A stretch of 8,607 nt of DNA. Origin: Thiosocius sp963719025 (GTDB lineage Bacteria; Pseudomonadota; Gammaproteobacteria; Chromatiales; Chromatiaceae). The translations under genes were made by a program, and so were the position numbers. Below the pieces are notes generated by a model that did no database searches, had not been told where the DNA came from, and saw nothing but the letters and a program-made list of their open reading frames with translations. The stretch is taken from positions 1 through 8,607 of the forward strand of contig CAVRBK010000022.1 of NCBI GenBank assembly GCA_963719025.1, given 5' to 3'. The stretch's first letter is position 1, and the number at the start of each line of letters is the position of its first letter. Shown piece by piece: positions 5,859 to 8,607 of this stretch.

Positions 5859-7414
5859 CTGTCTCTGCTCAAGTCCCTGTCCACCGTTGGTGGCTTCACG
5901 CTGCTTTCGCGCATTCTCGGTTTCGTCCGCGACCTGGTCTACGCCCAGATTTTTGGTGCGAATGCCTTTACCGATGCGTTCTTCGTCGCGTTCAAGATCC
6001 CGAACTTCCTGCGCCGGCTGTTTGCCGAAGGGGCCTTCGCAACGGCCTTCGTGCCGGTGCTGACCGAGTACCGAACGCAGCGGGATTTTCGCGAGCTGAA
6101 GGATTTTGTCGACCACATCGCCGGTACCCTGGGGCTGGTGCTGCTGGTGGTTTCGCTGATCGGCGTGGCTGCGGCGCCGCTGCTGGTGTCGCTGTTTGCG
6201 TTTGGCTGGGTGCTGGATGGAGAAACCGCCAAGCTGGCGCTGGCGGCCGAGATGCTGCGTCTGACCTTTCCCTACCTGTTCTTCATCTCGCTGACCGCGT
6301 TTGCCGGCGGCATCCTCAACGCGCACGACCGTTTCGCCGTGCCCGCCTTCACCCCGGTGCTGCTCAACCTGTGCTGATCGGCGCGGCGCTGTGGCTGGCG
6401 CCGCTGATGGACCAGGGCATTGTCGCGCTGGCCTGGGGGGTGCTGCTCGCCGGTGTCATCCAGTTCACCTTCCAGCTGCCCTTCCTGGCGCGGCTCAAGC
6501 TTGTCCCGCGGCCGCGGCCGAATTTTCGCGATGCCGGGGTGCGGCGGGTGCTGCAGGCTGATGGTGCCGGCACTGTTCGCGGTATCGGTCACCCAGATCA
6601 ATCTGCTGCTCGATACCGTGCTGGCTTCGTTCCTCGAGACCGGCAGCATCTCCTGGCTGTACTATTCCGACCGCCTGATGGAGTTCCCGCTGGGCATTCT
6701 GGGCGTGGCGCTGGCGACCGTGATCCTGCCGCGACTGTCGCGGCGCCAGGCCGAGGCGGCTCCTGAGGCGTTCAGCCGTACCCTCGACTGGGGTCTGCGC
6801 ATGACCGTGATTTTCGGCGTGCCGGCCGCGGTCGGCCTGATCCTGCTGGCCGGTCCGATGATCTCCACGCTGTTTCAGTCCGAGGTGTTCGACCGCGCAT
6901 GACGTGGCGATGGCGCAGCGCAGCCTGATGGCTTATTCGCTGGGACTGCTGGCGTTCATCCTGATCAAGGTGCTGGCGCCCGGTTTCTACGCGCGCCAGG
7001 ATACACGCACGCCGGTGCGCATCGGGATGATCGCCATGGCGGTCAACATGCTCCTCAATCTGGCGTTGATCTTTCCCCTGGCGCATGCCGGTCTGGCGCT
7101 GGCGACCAGCCTGTCGTCCTATCTGAACGCCTATCTGCTGTTTCGTGCCCTGCGGCGCAGCGGGGCCTTTGTCCCGGCGGACGGCTGGGGGCGGCTGGGC
7201 CTGCAGGTTGGCGCTGGCGCGCTGGCCATGGCGCTGCTGTTGCTGTTCGCCGTACCCGGGCTCGAGAGTTGGATTGCCGCCGGCGCGTGGTGAACGGATC
7301 GTCTGGCTGGTCGGCGCCATCGCGGCTGGCGCTGCGGTCTATCTGGGGGTGTTACTGGCGACCGGGGTGCGCCCGCGCGATCTGCATACCAAGGTTTCGG
7401 GAGAGGTGGAGTGA
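5859..7414 (+). CDS. murJ: Lipid II flippase MurJ (MviN), frameshifted, CTG start
   Basis: MurJ moves lipid-linked peptidoglycan precursor across the inner membrane and belongs to the MOP superfamily. The reconstructed protein (517 residues, E. coli 511) is strongly hydrophobic, fitting about 14 membrane segments. It opens (M)SLLKSLSTVGGFTLLSRIL. Counting from 5859, Arg18, Arg24, Asp39 and Arg52 fall exactly on the essential E. coli MurJ residues. The start is therefore at 5859, although the codon is CTG; GGAGG (5846-5850) lies 8 bases upstream and there is no in-frame ATG, GTG or TTG nearby. Four frame breaks occur: one base missing near 6371 (LLNL then LIGAALW), and one extra near 6556 (RRVLQ then LMVPALF), 6897 (EVFDR then HDVAMAQ) and 7291 (AAGAW then ERIVWLV). 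The stop overlaps the lspA start (TGATG). Confidence 0.92.
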
Positions 7415-7894
7415 TGTTGCGTTTGCTGTGGCTGAGCCTGCTCGTGGTGGTGCTGGATCAGGCCAGCAAGTTCTGGATTGTGGCCCGCTTCGAGGAGTAC
7501 GAGGTGCTCGACGGTGTGGCCGGTTTTCAACCTGACCCTGGTCTACAACACCGGTGCGGCGTTCAGTTTTCTCAGTGATGCCGGGGGCTGGCAGCGCTGG
7601 TTCTTCGTCGGCGTCGGGGTGCTGGTCTGTACCTTCATGGTGATCTGGATGAGTCGGCTACGCAGCAGTGAGCGCATGCTGGGCCTCGGCTTGGCCATGG
7701 TGGTCGGCGGCGCGATCGGCAACCTGATCGACCGGATCTGGTTGGGCAAGGTGGTGGATTTTCTCCAGTGGCACTGGCAGGACTGGTATTGGCCGTCGTT
7801 CAACCTGGCCGACAGTGCGATCACCCTGGGCGTGGTGCTGCTGCTGCTCGATGGCCTGTTCGCCGGCAATCGTCAAGGAGAATCCAATTCCTGA
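7414..7894 (+). CDS. lspA: Lipoprotein signal peptidase LspA, one frameshift
   Basis: LspA (signal peptidase II) is an inner-membrane aspartyl protease that removes signal peptides from prolipoproteins after lipidation. The reconstructed 159 residues (E. coli 164) fit four membrane segments. Visible family motifs are VVVLDQASKFW near the N-terminus, NLTLVYNTGAAFSFL, GGAIGNLIDRIWLGKVVDFLQ and PSFNLADSAITLGV. The Asp of VVDF and the Asp of NLADSA are the catalytic pair. One extra base in the TTTT run at 7524-7527 breaks the frame (DGVAGF then NLTLVYN). The ATG at 7414 overlaps the murJ stop, so the two are probably translated together. In most gammaproteobacteria lspA follows ileS rather than murJ, so this placement is unusual. 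The stop codon lies inside a degenerate copy of the palindromic element found at 5242-5271. Confidence 0.93.
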
Positions 7895-7907
7895 GATTTT
7901 TCCTACA
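7890..7907. promoter_or_regulatory. Degenerate copy of the TGTAGG-N6-CCTACA element
   Basis: The right half TTTTCCTACA (7898-7907) is identical to that of the palindrome at 5242-5271; the left half (CCTGAG) is poorly conserved. The centre, near 7898.5, lies about 64 bases upstream of the predicted start of the GGA-rich RNA, a position typical of activators. The element overlaps the lspA stop codon (7892-7894). A chance match of 10 bases cannot be excluded. Confidence 0.35.
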
Positions 7908-7950
7908 TCACTGCGGGCAATCGGCTGCTGTGCTGCACCGCGGCCTGGCC

Positions 7951-7956
7951 GATAAT
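7951..7956 (+). promoter_or_regulatory. -10 box of the GGA-rich small RNA
   Basis: GATAAT (5 of 6 matches to the consensus) places a start near 7962-7963, just before the first GGA hairpin. The -35 region is poor (CTGTGC at 7928-7933 with a 17-base spacer), as expected for a promoter that needs an activator. Confidence 0.5.
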
Positions 7957-7961
7957 CGTCA

Positions 7962-8091
7962 CACCACCTTCAGGGACGAAGTGAAGTACAGGACGTACCG
8001 GTCGACAGGGATGTCGCGGGATTCATGGAGGATCGACACCAAGCCTTGGTGGTAATGCCCGGCAACAGGGACTGTTGCCGGGCATTCCTTT
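7962..8091 (+). ncRNA. CsrB/RsmY/RsmZ-like CsrA-sequestering small RNA (predicted)
   Basis: Such RNAs bind the translational regulator CsrA/RsmA at repeated GGA motifs and lift its repression; they are usually switched on by the GacS/GacA (BarA/UvrY) system. This stretch of about 130 nt has seven GGA motifs. Three sit in hairpin loops: CTTC-AGGGAC-GAAG (7968-7981), GTAC-AGGAC-GTAC (7986-7998) and CGAC-AGGGAT-GTCG (8003-8016). Three are single-stranded (GCGGGATT at 8016-8023; GGAGGA at 8027-8032). The last is the loop of the terminator. ACAGGGATGT (8005-8014) fits the last ten positions of the CsrA SELEX consensus RUACARGGAUGU. A further small hairpin ACCAA-GCC-TTGGT lies at 8038-8050. Length and layout match RsmY/RsmZ (roughly 120-130 nt). 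No convincing protein is encoded here. The function rests on motif pattern, not on a homology search. Confidence 0.75.
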
Positions 8092-8092
8092 C
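8054..8092 (+). terminator. 15-bp terminator of the GGA-rich small RNA
   Basis: Perfect arms AATGCCCGGCAACAG and CTGTTGCCGGGCATT enclose the three-base loop GGA, followed by CCTTTCTCT. The stem is very strong and the T tract is interrupted. It would also stop readthrough from murJ-lspA before ribF. Confidence 0.82.
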
Positions 8093-8147
8093 TCTGCGCC
8101 ATTGCCAGCCCTCTCGCGTCATTCGTGTCGCGACCGATCGGGCACGA

Positions 8148-8153
8148 TATACT
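8148..8153 (+). promoter_or_regulatory. Possible -10 box of ribF
   Basis: TATACT (5 of 6 matches) lies 35 bases before the ribF GTG, just past the small RNA terminator. The -35 position 17 bases upstream (GTGTCG) is weak. A separate promoter is expected because a terminator lies upstream. Confidence 0.45.
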
Positions 8154-8188
8154 CGCTTGTTTACATTCAGCTGGGCCGGCAAAAATCC

Positions 8189-8607
8189 GTGTTACTGATC
8201 CGGGGACTGCACAACCTGCGTTCGATACACCGTGGCTGCGTCGCCACCATCGGCAATTTCGATGGTGTGCACCTGGGCCATCAGGCGGTGTTTTCGGCAT
8301 TGACGGCGCGCGCCCGCGCGGCCGGCTTGCCGTCGCTGGTCATTACCTTCGAGCCGCAGCCGATGGAGTTTTTCCGTCCCGAGCAGGCGCCGGCGCGCCT
8401 GACCCGTCTGCGTGAGAAGGTCGAGGCGATTGCCGCATGCGGTATCGACCGGGTGCTGCTGATCAAGTTCGATCAACGTTTTGCCGCCATCGGCGCGGAG
8501 GATTTCGTCCAGCAGACCCTGGTCGACCATCTGGCGATACGCCATCTGTATGTCGGCGACGATTTCCGTTTCGGCCAGGGGCGACGCGGCGATTTTGCCC
8601 TGCTGCG
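8189..8607 (+). CDS. ribF: Bifunctional riboflavin kinase / FAD synthetase RibF, N-terminal part
   Basis: RibF makes FMN from riboflavin and then FAD from FMN. The window holds the first 139 residues, all in the FAD synthetase (adenylyltransferase) domain; the C-terminal kinase domain lies beyond the edge. It begins (M)LLIRGLHNLRSIHRGCVA and carries the nucleotidyltransferase signature TIGNFDGVHLGHQ, then TFEPQPMEFF, RLTRLREKVEAIAACGIDRV and VGDDFRFGQGRRGDF. The start is GTG at 8189-8191, chosen because it gives the conserved L-I-R-G-x-H-N-L opening; no strong ribosome binding site precedes it. No frameshift is seen. In most gammaproteobacteria ribF directly follows murJ and precedes ileS; here lspA and a predicted small RNA gene lie between. 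Confidence 0.95.
   Translation, partial: MLLIRGLHNLRSIHRGCVATIGNFDGVHLGHQAVFSALTARARAAGLPSLVITFEPQPMEFFRPEQAPARLTRLREKVEAIAACGIDRVLLIKFDQRFAAIGAEDFVQQTLVDHLAIRHLYVGDDFRFGQGRRGDFALL

Noticed and set aside
7500..7535. Programmed frameshifting in lspA at TTTT
   Set aside because: There is no slippery heptamer with a stimulatory structure, the families do not use frameshifting, and similar breaks occur in three other genes.
7895..8188. FMN riboswitch upstream of ribF
   Set aside because: The neighbour is a flavin gene, but none of the conserved RFN-element blocks are present, and the GGA-loop hairpins plus a terminator over 95 bases before ribF fit a separate small RNA better.
7768..8300. Open frames overlapping the predicted small RNA (7768-8055 + and 7959-8300 -)
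   Set aside because: Both run out of frame through lspA or ribF, lack ribosome binding sites and show no family features; the hairpin and GGA pattern explains the interval better.
1..8607. CRISPR array, insertion sequence, prophage or attachment site
   Set aside because: I saw no spaced direct repeats, transposase, integrase or terminal inverted repeats; the tRNA-Pro 3' end has no visible direct repeat nearby.

Overview
This is chromosomal housekeeping DNA from a GC-rich gammaproteobacterium. The block ispB / rplU-rpmA-obgE-proB / rpsT / murJ ... ribF is the arrangement known from Pseudomonas, Chromatiales and relatives. The protein details also fit: a UUG-started S20, and a MurJ whose essential charged residues fall at the E. 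coli positions. I cannot name a genus from the sequence.

Layout. Bases 1-732 (+) hold the C-terminal part of an AmtB ammonium transporter, followed by a terminator. Bases 835-911 (-) are tRNA-Pro(CGG), directly downstream of ispB (919-1906, -), the polyprenyl diphosphate synthase of quinone side chains. A divergent promoter region (1907-2108) separates ispB from the + strand run rplU, rpmA, obgE, proB (2109-4988). A 361-base gap (4989-5349) holds two strong hairpin terminators and a 30-bp palindrome. Next come rpsT (5350-5610, -), then divergently murJ (5859-7414) and the overlapping lspA (7414-7894). A 294-base gap (7895-8188) is followed by the start of ribF (8189 to the window edge).

Most notable observation. 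The lspA-ribF gap looks like a gene for a CsrA/RsmA-sequestering small RNA of the CsrB/RsmY/RsmZ type. It has a GATAAT -10 box and seven GGA motifs in about 130 nt. Three of these sit in the loops of small hairpins, and one is the loop of a 15-bp terminator hairpin. One segment matches 10 positions of the CsrA SELEX consensus. The proB-rpsT gap may hold a second, weaker example on the minus strand. It lies beside a perfect inverted repeat with core TGTAGG-N6-CCTACA, which resembles the GacA/UvrY box TGTAAG-N6-CTTACA. The lspA-ribF locus carries a degenerate copy of the same element (shared TTTTCCTACA).

Sequence quality. amtB, ispB, murJ and lspA contain about 15 single-base frameshifts, while the 3.7 kb from 1907 to 5610 has none. 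ispB, murJ and lspA are normally essential. Removing or adding one base at each break restores full-length proteins of the expected size, so sequencing or assembly error is far likelier than gene decay. Frameshifted genes are therefore listed as single reconstructed CDSs.

How the genes work together: ribosomal proteins (L21, L27, S20) and a ribosome-assembly GTPase (ObgE), proline synthesis (ProB), envelope building (IspB for respiratory quinones, MurJ lipid II flippase, LspA lipoprotein signal peptidase), flavin cofactor synthesis (RibF), and possibly post-transcriptional control through a Gac/Csr-type RNA.
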